Positions 16,346 through 24,477 of a stretch of DNA of 64,000 nt are shown here, piece after piece. How positions within the stretch are numbered: the stretch's first letter is position 1; each line of letters starts with the position of its first letter. The stretch is from Achromobacter pulmonis. GTDB lineage: Bacteria > Pseudomonadota > Gammaproteobacteria > Burkholderiales > Burkholderiaceae_B. A program made the position numbers and the translations under genes. The notes beneath the pieces were generated by a model. The model had not been told where the DNA came from. It did no database searches and saw only the letters and a program-made list of their open reading frames with translations. Where the stretch lies: assembly GCF_002885955.2 (NCBI RefSeq), contig NZ_POQS01000006.1:176889-240888 (forward strand), in the 5' to 3' direction.

Positions 16346-17254
16346 CTACACGCCCCGGGCCGGCCTGTTGCGCGTCGCCGCCCAGCAGATCAGCGACCCG
16401 GCGGTGACCATGGCCACCCCTTGCCAGAACGGCGCGCCCAGGCGCGTCGACAGCCACACGGCGGCGAAAAAGGTGGAGAACACCGGCGTGAAATACGAGG
16501 CGGTGGCGAGCAAGGTCAGGTTGCCCTTGAGTATGCCCACGTTCCACAGCGCGTAGCCGGCCGCCATGGCCCCGCCGGTCACGCCAAGCTCCAGCGTGGC
16601 GGGCCAGGTGAACGCCAGCGCGGGCTCCGCGCCCAGCAGGTATTTGGTCCACAGGGCCGCCGCGGTCAGCATGAAAAACAGCGCGACGCCGTTCTTACCG
16701 TCGGCGTAGCGGCGCGTCACGTTGCAATACAAGGCCCAGATGACGGCGCCGCTGAACGCCAGCCCGTAGCTCAGGGGATTGCTGGAGACGTTGGCCACGG
16801 TGCGTTCCCAGGACAGCCCGCCCGAGCCGCCGACGACCCAGACAATGCCGCCCAGCGACAGCAGGATGCCGGGCGCCACCCAGGCGCTGGCGCGCTGGCC
16901 GTTGATGAGCATGGCCAGCACCACCGTGAAGCAGGGCCACAGGTAGTTGACGATGCCCAGTTCGATCGCCTGCGCGCGGTCGGCGGCGTAGCCCAGCGAG
17001 AGCGAAAGGCAGATCTCGTAGGCGACGAAGAGCAGGCTGCCGACGATGAGATAGGAACGGGGGAACGCGCGCAGCCTGGGAAAGCCCAGCAAAAGCACCA
17101 GGAAAATGGAGCCCGCCGTATAGATCAGCGCCGCCCCGCCGACGGGGCCGAAGTTTTCGCTGACGCTGCGGATCAGGCCGACGACCGTGCCCCACAGCAG
17201 CACCGCCAGCAAACCCGAAGTCGTGGCCATGTTCCGGCCGATGGTGAATTGCAT
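16346..17254 (-). CDS. yddG: Aromatic amino acid exporter YddG
   Basis: A 302-residue, ten-helix EamA-family exporter that closely follows E. coli YddG, which exports phenylalanine, tyrosine and tryptophan. Shared stretches include LLWGTVVGLIRSVSE, FGPVGGAALIY, SLLFVAYEICLSLSLGYAA, IVNYLWPCFTV and AAGYALWNVGILKGN. The ATG at 17254 has a purine-rich GGAAG upstream, and an ATG at 17230 is an alternative. The gene is monocistronic and converges on the 61-residue membrane protein gene. Confidence 0.9.
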   Translation of the reverse strand: MQFTIGRNMATTSGLLAVLLWGTVVGLIRSVSENFGPVGGAALIYTAGSIFLVLLLGFPRLRAFPRSYLIVGSLLFVAYEICLSLSLGYAADRAQAIELGIVNYLWPCFTVVLAMLINGQRASAWVAPGILLSLGGIVWVVGGSGGLSWERTVANVSSNPLSYGLAFSGAVIWALYCNVTRRYADGKNGVALFFMLTAAALWTKYLLGAEPALAFTWPATLELGVTGGAMAAGYALWNVGILKGNLTLLATASYFTPVFSTFFAAVWLSTRLGAPFWQGVAMVTAGSLICWAATRNRPARGV

Positions 17255-17341
17255 TTCCGCTTCCGATGGTGCGCCGCGTCGCGCGCGGCGTCGAACCGCG
17301 CAGTGTAGCGAAAACGCCGGGCGGGCAACGCCCGGTTGGCG

Positions 17342-18913
17342 TCAGCCATCCAGCACCACCCGCCGCTTGCCCAGCCCCTTGGCCTTGTAGAGCGCCACGT
17401 CGGCGCGCTCCATGAGCTGCTGCAGCTCCATGCCGGACTGCGGGAACATGGCCACGCCCACGCTGGCCGACACGGTCGGCTGGATGTCCGGGTAAGGCTG
17501 CGACAGGCGCTCAACCAGCGCTTCGGCGACCAGCCGCGCGTTGTCCCCGGTGACCCCCAGCAGCAGCACCGCGAATTCGTCGCCGCCAAGGCGGGCCGCC
17601 ACGTCCGAGACCCGCACCGCCTCGACCATGCGCTCGGCCACGTCCCGCAGGACCTCGTCGCCGGCGGCGTGGCCGTGCATGTCGTTGACGGCCTTGAAGC
17701 CATCCAGGTCGATCGCCAGGATGGCGAAGGAGTCGCCGCTGCGCTGCGCCACCGCCAGTTCGCGCTGCACCAGTTCGCTGAACAGGACCCGGTTGCACAG
17801 GCCGGTCAGCGGATCGTAGTGCGCCAGGCGCTGCGCGTGCGCCAGCATGCGCGAGGCCTGCAGCATGGCGCCGCCCACCTCCGCCACTTCCTTGACGCGC
17901 GTGCCCGGCAGCTCCACCGCGCGGCCGGTGCCCAGCGCCAGCGCCGGCGCGACCAGGCCCTGCACCGAAGAGGTCAGCCGGTTGGCCAGCCGCAACGCCA
18001 GCCACAGGCCCAGGCCGAAGGCGGCCAGGGTGCCCAGGGCGATCCAGGCGATGGAACGGTACAGGTCGGTCGTGACCAGGGACATGGGCGCGCCGGCGGC
18101 GACGGTCCAGCCCGACAGCGACGAGCGGCTGAAGGCCGTATAGACGGGCACGCCCTCTCTCGTGACCGTTTCCAGCGAGCCCTCGCTTTCCTGCAGGGCG
18201 GCGCGGGTCAGCGTGGGCACGGCCTTCTGGCCGACGAGCCTGGCCGAGTCGCGCGTGCGCGCGACGATGGTGCCCGAGCCGTCCAGCACCACCGCGATCC
18301 AGCCGTCCGGCAAGGCGCGCCGGCTCAGCACCTGGCCGATGCGCTCGGGTGGAATGCCCGCGCTCAGGGTGTAGACCACCTGCCCGCCGCGCATCACCGG
18401 CGCGCCCAGCGCGATGGACGGAGCGCGGCTGACGCCGCCGGTGAACAGTCCCGTGAGCACCGGCGCGCCGGTCTGGAACACGCGCGCCAGTTCCGGGGAG
18501 GTACTGGACGTGGGCAGCGCCTCGCCGTAAGGCACCAGGGTGTTGATGAGCTGGCGGCCGTCGCGGTCCGACAGCACGTAGTGTTCGGCGATATGGAAGC
18601 CCACCGCTTCGCGGGCGCGCTCGTAGAGGCCCTGCAGATTGCCCGCCACCGCGTCGGGGGACGACGCCAGCATGCGCAGCCCGGCTTCGACGCCGGTCAA
18701 TTCACGGTCGAGAATGGCGGTGAGATTGCGCGCCAGGAATATGGTGTCGCGGAAAATCCGTTCTTTCTGGATGACGTAGCTTTCGTAGACGGCGATCGAC
18801 GCCACGATCAGCGCCGGCGAAATACAGGCCACGACCAGCGCCAGCAAGCCGGTCCGCATGGAGTAGCGGCGCGGCTTGCGCTGCTGCGATTGCACCGACA
18901 CCATTGCACTCAT
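17342..18913 (-). CDS. Membrane diguanylate cyclase with periplasmic sensor domain
   Basis: A 523-residue protein with a transmembrane helix near residue 25 (GLLALVVACISPALIVASIAVY). This is followed by an extracytoplasmic dCACHE-like region, a second helix (SIAWIALGTLAAFGLGLWLAL), a HAMP-like linker and a C-terminal GGDEF domain. The latter has DPLTGLCNRVLF, FAILAIDLDGFKAVND and RLGGDEF near residue 443. RVSD five residues before GGDEF is an intact I-site for product inhibition. I chose the ATG at 18913, just after GGGAGG. A further ATG at 18904 has more comfortable spacing. This is the second sensor cyclase within 7 kb. Confidence 0.91.
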   Translation of the reverse strand: MSAMVSVQSQQRKPRRYSMRTGLLALVVACISPALIVASIAVYESYVIQKERIFRDTIFLARNLTAILDRELTGVEAGLRMLASSPDAVAGNLQGLYERAREAVGFHIAEHYVLSDRDGRQLINTLVPYGEALPTSSTSPELARVFQTGAPVLTGLFTGGVSRAPSIALGAPVMRGGQVVYTLSAGIPPERIGQVLSRRALPDGWIAVVLDGSGTIVARTRDSARLVGQKAVPTLTRAALQESEGSLETVTREGVPVYTAFSRSSLSGWTVAAGAPMSLVTTDLYRSIAWIALGTLAAFGLGLWLALRLANRLTSSVQGLVAPALALGTGRAVELPGTRVKEVAEVGGAMLQASRMLAHAQRLAHYDPLTGLCNRVLFSELVQRELAVAQRSGDSFAILAIDLDGFKAVNDMHGHAAGDEVLRDVAERMVEAVRVSDVAARLGGDEFAVLLLGVTGDNARLVAEALVERLSQPYPDIQPTVSASVGVAMFPQSGMELQQLMERADVALYKAKGLGKRRVVLDG

Positions 18914-19045
18914 GCGCCTCCCGAGGGATCCGCCAGCTGCCACACAATTCGCAACAAAATACGCGGCGATAGTGTGGCTAAAACTTTCGTGTCCCCAATT
19001 TACCCCGAAAGCGCTCGCCGGACCACGGGAGGCAACCGCCCGGCG

Positions 19046-19267
19046 CTACGGCTCTTCCAGGTCGGGTGTGCCGGCGAACTGGCTCTTGAGCAGGGTCAAG
19101 GCGCCCTTTTCCGCCAGCGCCTCGTTGGGAAACACGTGCTTGGTGTCTTCCAGCGTGGGAAAGCCGAAGACGCGCACGCGGGTGCGAAAGCCCTCCGGCA
19201 CCTCGGCGAATTCAATATCGAAGTTGCGCTCTTCGATCCAGCCGGACCGATGCAGTTTCCATTCCAT
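19046..19267 (-). CDS. Hypothetical protein, 73 residues
   Basis: A small soluble protein beginning MEWKLHRSGWIEERNFDIEF and containing FGFPTLEDTKHVFPNEALAEKG, with no membrane segment. AGGAG lies 11 bases before the ATG at 19267. A TTG at 19273 has closer spacing and could be the true start. I do not recognise a family. It lies between a diguanylate cyclase gene and the AI-2E family gene on the same strand. Confidence 0.6.
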   Translation of the reverse strand: MEWKLHRSGWIEERNFDIEFAEVPEGFRTRVRVFGFPTLEDTKHVFPNEALAEKGALTLLKSQFAGTPDLEEP

Positions 19268-19352
19268 ATGCAACACGCTCCTGATAGGCGAAGTCCACAC
19301 GAAATGCCCGCCCCCCTGGAGGCCGGGCGCCACTACACCATACACCGCGCGC

Positions 19353-20444
19353 CTATTTCCTGGCGGGCGGGCGTTGGTCGGCGATGCCGGGCGCGCTCTC
19401 GGGCAAGGGCGCGAACAGGTCCCAGCTGGCCATGAACAGGGCCGCGATCAGCGGGCCGATCACGAAGCCGTTCAAGCCGAACAAGGCCATGCCGCCCAGC
19501 GTGGAGATCAGCACCACGTAGTCCGGCATCTTGGTGTCCTTGCCCACCAGGATGGGACGCAGCACGTTGTCCACCATGCCGATGACCAGCACGCCGAACA
19601 GGATCAGCGCGACGCCCTTGAGCGTGGCGCCGGTCAGCAGGAAGTACAGCGCCACCGGTGCCCAGATCAGGCCGGCGCCCACCGCCGGCAGCAGCGACAG
19701 AAATCCCATGATGACGCCCCAGAGCAGCGCGCCCTGGATCGACAGGATCGAGAAGATGATGCCGCCCAGCGCTCCCTGCGCGGCCGCCACCGCGACGTTG
19801 CCCTTGACGGTGGCGCGCACGACGGTGGTGAACTTGCGGAACAGGTGCTGCTTGTGCGTGTCGCTCAGCGGCATGGCGCGCTTGAGCCGCGCCGAGAGCT
19901 GCGGGCCGTCGCGCAGCAGGAAGAACAGCAGGTACAGCATGATGCCGAAGCTGATCACGAACTGGAACGTGTCCTGTCCGATGCTCAGCGCCTGCGTGGC
20001 CAGGAACTGGCTGGCCTGCATCGCGCCGGCGCTCAGTTTTTCCTGCAGGCTCGGAATGTCGGCCAGGTCGAAGCGCGCCAGCAAATCGTGCACCGACGGC
20101 GGCAGCGCCGCCATGGCCTGCTGGAAGTAGGCGCCGAAATTGATCTGCCCCGACTTGATGCTTTGATAGAGATTCGCGCCTTCGCGCACCAGCGATCCGC
20201 TGATGACGACCAGCGGCAGGATCACCAGCAGCAGCACCAGCAACAGCGTGATCAGCGCGGCGAGGTTGCGCCGGCCTCCGATGCGCGGCACCAGGCGGCG
20301 CTGCAGGGGAGCAAAAATGATGGCGAGGATGGTGCCCCAGAAAACGGCCCCGTAGAAAGGCCACAACAACCACCCGAACGCGATGGAAACCGCTACCAGC
20401 AGGAGCAGAAAGGTTCGGTAGTGCACGCTGGAAGATTGACTCAT
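19353..20444 (-). CDS. AI-2E family transporter (PerM-like)
   Basis: A 363-residue membrane protein of the AI-2E transporter family, formerly UPF0118. Hydrophobic segments at the N-terminus (FLLLLVAVSIAFGWLLWPFYG, VFWGTILAIIFAPL) are followed by a soluble helical portion. The conserved C-terminal half has GALGGIIFSILSIQGALLWGVIMG, LLPAVGAGLIWAPVALYF and GMVDNVLRPILVG. Members range from AI-2 exporters to sodium-proton antiporters, so the substrate is not assigned. I placed the start at the ATG at 20444, which leads straight into MSQSSS and the first helix. Confidence 0.88.
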   Translation of the reverse strand: MSQSSSVHYRTFLLLLVAVSIAFGWLLWPFYGAVFWGTILAIIFAPLQRRLVPRIGGRRNLAALITLLLVLLLVILPLVVISGSLVREGANLYQSIKSGQINFGAYFQQAMAALPPSVHDLLARFDLADIPSLQEKLSAGAMQASQFLATQALSIGQDTFQFVISFGIMLYLLFFLLRDGPQLSARLKRAMPLSDTHKQHLFRKFTTVVRATVKGNVAVAAAQGALGGIIFSILSIQGALLWGVIMGFLSLLPAVGAGLIWAPVALYFLLTGATLKGVALILFGVLVIGMVDNVLRPILVGKDTKMPDYVVLISTLGGMALFGLNGFVIGPLIAALFMASWDLFAPLPESAPGIADQRPPARK

Positions 20445-20500
20445 GTTCCGTCCCAGGCACGGCAAGCGCCGCGAGACCCGCATTGTACAAAGCGCCTGTT

Positions 20501-21214
20501 TCAGCGCTCTCCGCGCGCCAGGCCCGCCGCCTGCGCCAGGGTGGCGCGGGCCCGCTCCAGGCCCTCGGACTGCGCGTTCAGTCCCTGCAGGCGCAGGTTC
20601 AGCTCCTGCTGCAGGGTCGGCGCCGTGACCAGGGTCTGGCCGTCCACGAACTGGAATTCGTCCTCGTGCGCGGCCACGAAGTCGGCCACGCCCAGCGCGT
20701 CGCGCGCGACCGCGTCCATCTTCGACGCCGCCTCGATCAGCTCGGCGGCCGGGGCGCTGACCGCTTCGTCGTAGACGCCGTCGTAGATGGGCGCGAGATC
20801 GGGCGGCAGCGCCAGGGCCGCGCGCGCCTTGTCGGCCTCGGCCCGCGCCTGCCCCAGCTTGGCGGCCTGCTCGGCCAGCGTCTTGCGCGCGGCCTCGAAG
20901 CGCGGCCTGCGCTCGACGATCTCGCCCACCGAGCGCAGGGTTTCCAGCGCCAGCACGTCGCGCATGGGCGCGGCGGCGCGGGCCATGGCCTGCTGGAATT
21001 CGCCCATCACCTCATAGGCGTCGGCGTAGTCGCCCACCGCCTCCTGCTCCGGTTCGCTGAGCACGGGCAGCGGCAGCAGCGCGGCGCTGTCGATGCGGGA
21101 TTGCAGCAGTTGGATGAACGCCGCACGTTCCTGCGGCTCTTTGTTGACGCAGGCCGCGAGCGGCAGCAGCGATGCCGTCGCCAGTCCCAGCAGGCAAGCT
21201 CGCAGCCATGCCAT
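20501..21214 (-). CDS. DUF3053 family lipoprotein (YiaF-like)
   Basis: A 237-residue predicted lipoprotein with signal MAWLRACLLGLATASLLPLA and a lipobox LAAC, followed by the helical DUF3053 domain (EPQERAAFIQLLQSRID, then DVLALETLRSVGEIVERR). E. coli YiaF is the named relative and has no firm function. AGGAGG lies six bases before the ATG at 21214 and abuts another ATG at 21220, so the shorter start is preferred. Confidence 0.85.
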   Translation of the reverse strand: MAWLRACLLGLATASLLPLAACVNKEPQERAAFIQLLQSRIDSAALLPLPVLSEPEQEAVGDYADAYEVMGEFQQAMARAAAPMRDVLALETLRSVGEIVERRPRFEAARKTLAEQAAKLGQARAEADKARAALALPPDLAPIYDGVYDEAVSAPAAELIEAASKMDAVARDALGVADFVAAHEDEFQFVDGQTLVTAPTLQQELNLRLQGLNAQSEGLERARATLAQAAGLARGER

Positions 21215-21369
21215 GCGCATCCTCCTTGCATGCGGTTGTGCGGTGGCGGAGCGGCCCGGCCACAGGGCCGCCGCTCCCCGCCAGATTATCCCGAAGCGCC
21301 GGGCCGGCGCCGCCGGCAGGCGGATTTTGTTGCCATCGAAGCGTGTTGACACAGGGCGGCCCGCAAGCA

Positions 21370-21879
21370 TCATGCCGCCGCCGGGCAGGCCATCGCGCAG
21401 CGCCGCGCCGGATCGAAGCCGGCCTGCGCTTCCAGCCGCAGGCGCGCCGCGAGCGGCGCGGGCAATTGCCCGGGCGCCAGCTCGGAAAAACCGTTGCGGC
21501 GATAGAAAGGCGCGTTCCAGGACAGCTCGCGGTCGGTGGTCAGCAGCACCGAGCGATAGCCGGCGGCGCACGCATGGGCGCGCACCGCCTGCAGCAGCGC
21601 CCTGCCCAGCCCGCGGCCCTGGCTGGGCAGCGCCACGGCCATTTCGGCCAGGTAGAGATCGCGGTCCATGGGCCGCGTCAGCGCGAATCCGGCGGGCTGG
21701 CCGTCCTGCCCTTCGGCGATCCACAGCAGGCCGGCGGCGCAGGCCTGCTCCAGCTCGGCCAGCGGCACCGGATCGTCGTCGGCGGCCCAGGCCATGGCGG
21801 TGCCCAAAAAGCGCTGGCCGGCGGAATGTTCTATGGCGGCCAGGCCGGCCAGGTCGGAAGGTCGTGCGAGTCTGATCAT
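21370..21879 (-). CDS. GNAT family N-acetyltransferase
   Basis: A 169-residue acetyltransferase starting MIRLARPSDLAGLAAIE, with the core strand LYLAEMAVALPSQGRGLGRALLQAVRAHA, in which QGRGLG is the acetyl-CoA loop, and FYRRNGFSEL near the end. The substrate is unknown. It diverges from the 115-residue gene at 21964. A GC-rich hairpin at about 21248-21278 lies downstream, without a clear T-run. Confidence 0.88.
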   Translation of the reverse strand: MIRLARPSDLAGLAAIEHSAGQRFLGTAMAWAADDDPVPLAELEQACAAGLLWIAEGQDGQPAGFALTRPMDRDLYLAEMAVALPSQGRGLGRALLQAVRAHACAAGYRSVLLTTDRELSWNAPFYRRNGFSELAPGQLPAPLAARLRLEAQAGFDPARRCAMACPAAA

Positions 21880-21963
21880 AGGCCTCGCAGTATGCCGCAA
21901 GCCGGGCTCCTCTAAAATGGCGTTTTCGGCCCGGACGGGCCGCCCGTAACGCAGACTTGCCAT

Positions 21964-22311
21964 ATGACTCAAAACGCCTGGGGCTTCGCCCATCCCGACT
22001 GCCGCGGCGCGGCCGCGCTGCTGTTTTTCATGGACGACCTCGCGCGCGTGGTCAACCAATACCTGGGCCACGGGCAGCTGTCCGGAGAGGCCCTGGCCGA
22101 TGCGCAGAAGGCGGTCGATGCACTGCTCGCGCGCTACGTGGAAATCAAGGCGGCTCCCGAGGCCTTCGACAACGAAAGCATCGGGCTGGCGCTGGAAACC
22201 GCGACCGGGCCGGACGGCCAGGTCGGCGCACAGGTGGCGCTGCGCATGTCGCCGCGGCTGGAAGGGCTGATCATCGAGGCGCAGCGCCAGGCCCATTCCT
22301 CGGCGCATTGA
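21964..22311 (+). CDS. Hypothetical protein, 115 residues
   Basis: A soluble, mostly helical protein with RGAAALLFFMDDLARVVNQYLGHG near the N-terminus and a strand-rich end (VGAQVALRMSPRLEGLIIEA). No family is recognised. No clear Shine-Dalgarno sequence precedes the ATG, but codon bias is typical of the genome. It diverges from the acetyltransferase gene. Confidence 0.6.
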   Translation: MTQNAWGFAHPDCRGAAALLFFMDDLARVVNQYLGHGQLSGEALADAQKAVDALLARYVEIKAAPEAFDNESIGLALETATGPDGQVGAQVALRMSPRLEGLIIEAQRQAHSSAH

Positions 22312-22822
22312 AGCGCTTGCACAAAAAGCTTGCAAAATCGGCCAACTTCGATTAATATTCTTTGTTGGCCGCCAGACACGCGAAGTATAAACACTACATA
22401 GTCTTGGCGGCTTGAAATACCGGCGGCCTGAAATACCCCCGACGAACACGACTGTGCCACGTCGGGCGATGCTTACCCAACATGGCATCGGTATGGAGCC
22501 TGAAATAGGCCCCAGCATAGACAACCGGCAACGCGGCGGCGCTCTCGCCATCCACGCCACTTCATTTGAAAACAAACGGCGTGCGGCCTGAGCAAGACTG
22601 GCAGTAGCTCGCCCCCTTGGGCACCTGCACATCCAGCAGCATTCCTGCAACCAGGCGCGCCCTGGCGCCGGAACACGCTTGCGCACGCACGCCGCAAACC
22701 GGCGCGCGTATGAGAATGCGCAAGAAACCTGCAGCAATTGTGCGGTAGTGTCATGACTGGCCTACGGGCCATGAAGCTGCCGGCTTTCCCCATAACTAGA
22801 AACCAAGAAGAGAACAGACACC
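22312..22822. other. 511-base gap with a 16-base tandem repeat and a hairpin
   Basis: I see no convincing protein gene here. The left part is less GC-rich than the surroundings. GGCGGCTTGAAATACC (22406-22421) is repeated immediately at 22422-22437 with one change, and CCTGAAATA recurs near 22500. CCCGACG and CGTCGGG can pair across about 22439-22466. The region could hold a regulatory RNA or a long leader of the gene at 22823, but no promoter or terminator is clear. Confidence 0.4.
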
Positions 22823-23104
22823 ATGAACACTCACTTCACCACCACGGACCTGATCCGTCGTCCCGCCCACACCAAGCTGGACAACATGCCGATCCACATC
22901 GGCGACATCGTTTACCTGCAACCGGTCGACGGCCCCGCCATCCGCGCGGAAGTCATTTTCAACGCGCCGATCGACGGCATGACCACCTACACGACCGAAG
23001 TCGTGCCCTGCGGCGCGGCGGCGCAAAAGGCCCCGGGCCAGCGCATCCGCTTCCGCCACGAGCACGTGCATCGCATCGAGCCGGTGCGCCGCGCCGCCCG
23101 CTGA
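22823..23104 (+). CDS. Hypothetical protein, 93 residues
   Basis: A small soluble protein with a beta-rich centre (IHIGDIVYLQPVDGPAIRAEVIFNAPIDG) and a basic C-terminus (RIRFRHEHVHRIEPVRRAAR). AAGAAGAGAA upstream of the ATG serves as a ribosome-binding site. No family is recognised. It is preceded by the 511-base gap with repeats and followed after 83 bases by the cytochrome b561 gene. Confidence 0.6.
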   Translation: MNTHFTTTDLIRRPAHTKLDNMPIHIGDIVYLQPVDGPAIRAEVIFNAPIDGMTTYTTEVVPCGAAAQKAPGQRIRFRHEHVHRIEPVRRAAR

Positions 23105-23187
23105 ACCCATGCGCCTCGCCCTGCCCGCCCGGCCGGGCGGATGGCGCGTGATAAAGTTTCCGGCAATCAGGTCTTTGCAATCCCGAC

Positions 23188-23880
23188 ATGCAGAACAACC
23201 GCCAAGCGATCCACATCTGGGACCTCCCTACCCGCCTGTTCCACTGGGCGCTCGTCGTCTGTATCGTCGGCGCCTTCGTCAGCGTCAAGCTGGGCGGGCT
23301 GTACATGGACTGGCACGTCCGCTTCGGCTGTACCGCCCTGGGCCTGATCCTGTTCCGCCTGCTGTGGGGCTTCTTCGGCCCGCGCTACGCCCGGTTTTCG
23401 CAGTTCCTGCGCGGCCCCGCGGCCGTGGCCCGCTACCTCAAGGGCGCCGCCGCGCCGGCCGGCCACAATCCGCTGGGCGCGCTGTCGGTCATGGCGCTGC
23501 TGCTGGTCATCGGTTTCCAGGCCGTCAGCGGCCTGTTCGCCACCGACGACATCATGACGCAGGGGCCGCTGTTCGGCCACGTCAGCGAAGGCCTCTCCGG
23601 CGCCATGACGTCCTGGCACAAGCTCAACGAGTGGGTCATCATCGCCCTGGTGGCGCTGCACCTGCTGGCCGTGGCCTGGTACGCGGTGGTGCGCCGCAAG
23701 CGCCTGGTGCGCGCCATCATCACGGGCAAGGTCGACGCCAAGGACGTGCCCGCCGGCACGCCGCCCGCGCAGGACGGCTTCGCCGTCTGGCTGCGCGCCC
23801 TGGTGCTGGGCGCCTGCGTGACCGGCCTGGTGCTGTGGATACGCTCGCTGGAGGTGGCCGCGGACATGTCTTTTTCCTGA
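23188..23880 (+). CDS. Cytochrome b561-type membrane cytochrome
   Basis: A 230-residue di-haem membrane cytochrome of the b561/Ni-Fe-hydrogenase b-subunit family. It begins IHIWDLPTRLFHWALV, where HW in the first helix carries a haem ligand. It continues with DWHVRFG, HNPLGALSVMALLLVIGFQAVSG and WHKLNEWVIIALVALHLLAVAWY, which supply the other histidines. Such proteins pass electrons between quinols and periplasmic cytochromes. A cytochrome c' gene lies convergently just beyond a terminator, so the two may be functionally linked, but this is inference. Confidence 0.9.
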   Translation: MQNNRQAIHIWDLPTRLFHWALVVCIVGAFVSVKLGGLYMDWHVRFGCTALGLILFRLLWGFFGPRYARFSQFLRGPAAVARYLKGAAAPAGHNPLGALSVMALLLVIGFQAVSGLFATDDIMTQGPLFGHVSEGLSGAMTSWHKLNEWVIIALVALHLLAVAWYAVVRRKRLVRAIITGKVDAKDVPAGTPPAQDGFAVWLRALVLGACVTGLVLWIRSLEVAADMSFS

Positions 23881-23902
23881 TCCGCGCACGAACGAAAAAA
23901 CG

Positions 23903-23932
23903 AAAAAGCCTGGCATTGCCAGGCTTTTTTTT
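23903..23932 (+). terminator. Rho-independent terminator between cytochrome genes
   Basis: AGCCTGGC and GCCAGGCT form an 8-base stem with loop ATT, flanked by an A-run on the left and eight T on the right, so it can work in both directions for the convergent cytochrome b561 and cytochrome c' genes. Confidence 0.9.
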
Positions 23933-23961
23933 CGTCGGACCGTCCGAGGACGGCCAAAGGC

Positions 23962-24420
23962 TTATTTCTTCTTGCGGTACGAATCGTGGCAGGCCTTGCA
24001 GCTGGCGCCCACGTCGCCGAACGCCGCGCGCAGCTTGTCCAGGTCGCCGGCGTCGGCCGCCGCCGACAGCTTGACGATGTTGTCCTGGAACGCCTGCTGC
24101 TTCTGCTTGAAGCCGGCGGCATCGCTCCAGACTTTCGGCAGCGCGTCGCCGCCTTCGGTGCCCGGACCGAACGCCGCCCAGGGCAGCGCCGACAGCGTCT
24201 TCAGCACTTCGACGTTGGCCTTGATCTGGGCCGCGTCATAGGGCGCCTGGCCCTTGACCACCGGCGCCATGCGGCCGAAGTGCGAAGCCATCAGCGTCAG
24301 GGCCGACTGGCGGTACTTGACCGCGTCCTCGGGCTTGGCGAACTGGGCGGAGGCGTTCGTCGCCAACAACGGCCCAACCGTGATACAGGCCATTGCGACG
24401 AGCGTGGACAACTTCTTCAT
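23962..24420 (-). CDS. Cytochrome c' (periplasmic c-type cytochrome)
   Basis: A 152-residue protein with a signal peptide (KKLSTLVAMACITVGPLLATNASA, cut before QFAKPEDAVKYRQ). The four-helix cytochrome c' domain ends with the haem-binding motif CKACH about ten residues from the C-terminus. HFGRMAPVVKGQAPYD is typical of the family. Cytochromes c' bind nitric oxide and carbon monoxide, and in related bacteria they help resist nitrosative stress. I chose the ATG at 24420 because GGAG is six bases upstream and the signal peptide starts there. Confidence 0.92.
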   Translation of the reverse strand: MKKLSTLVAMACITVGPLLATNASAQFAKPEDAVKYRQSALTLMASHFGRMAPVVKGQAPYDAAQIKANVEVLKTLSALPWAAFGPGTEGGDALPKVWSDAAGFKQKQQAFQDNIVKLSAAADAGDLDKLRAAFGDVGASCKACHDSYRKKK

Positions 24421-24477
24421 TGCTATCTCCGGTGAGGTCAAACAAGAGGCCGCGCGCCCCGGCGCGCGGCAAGACGA

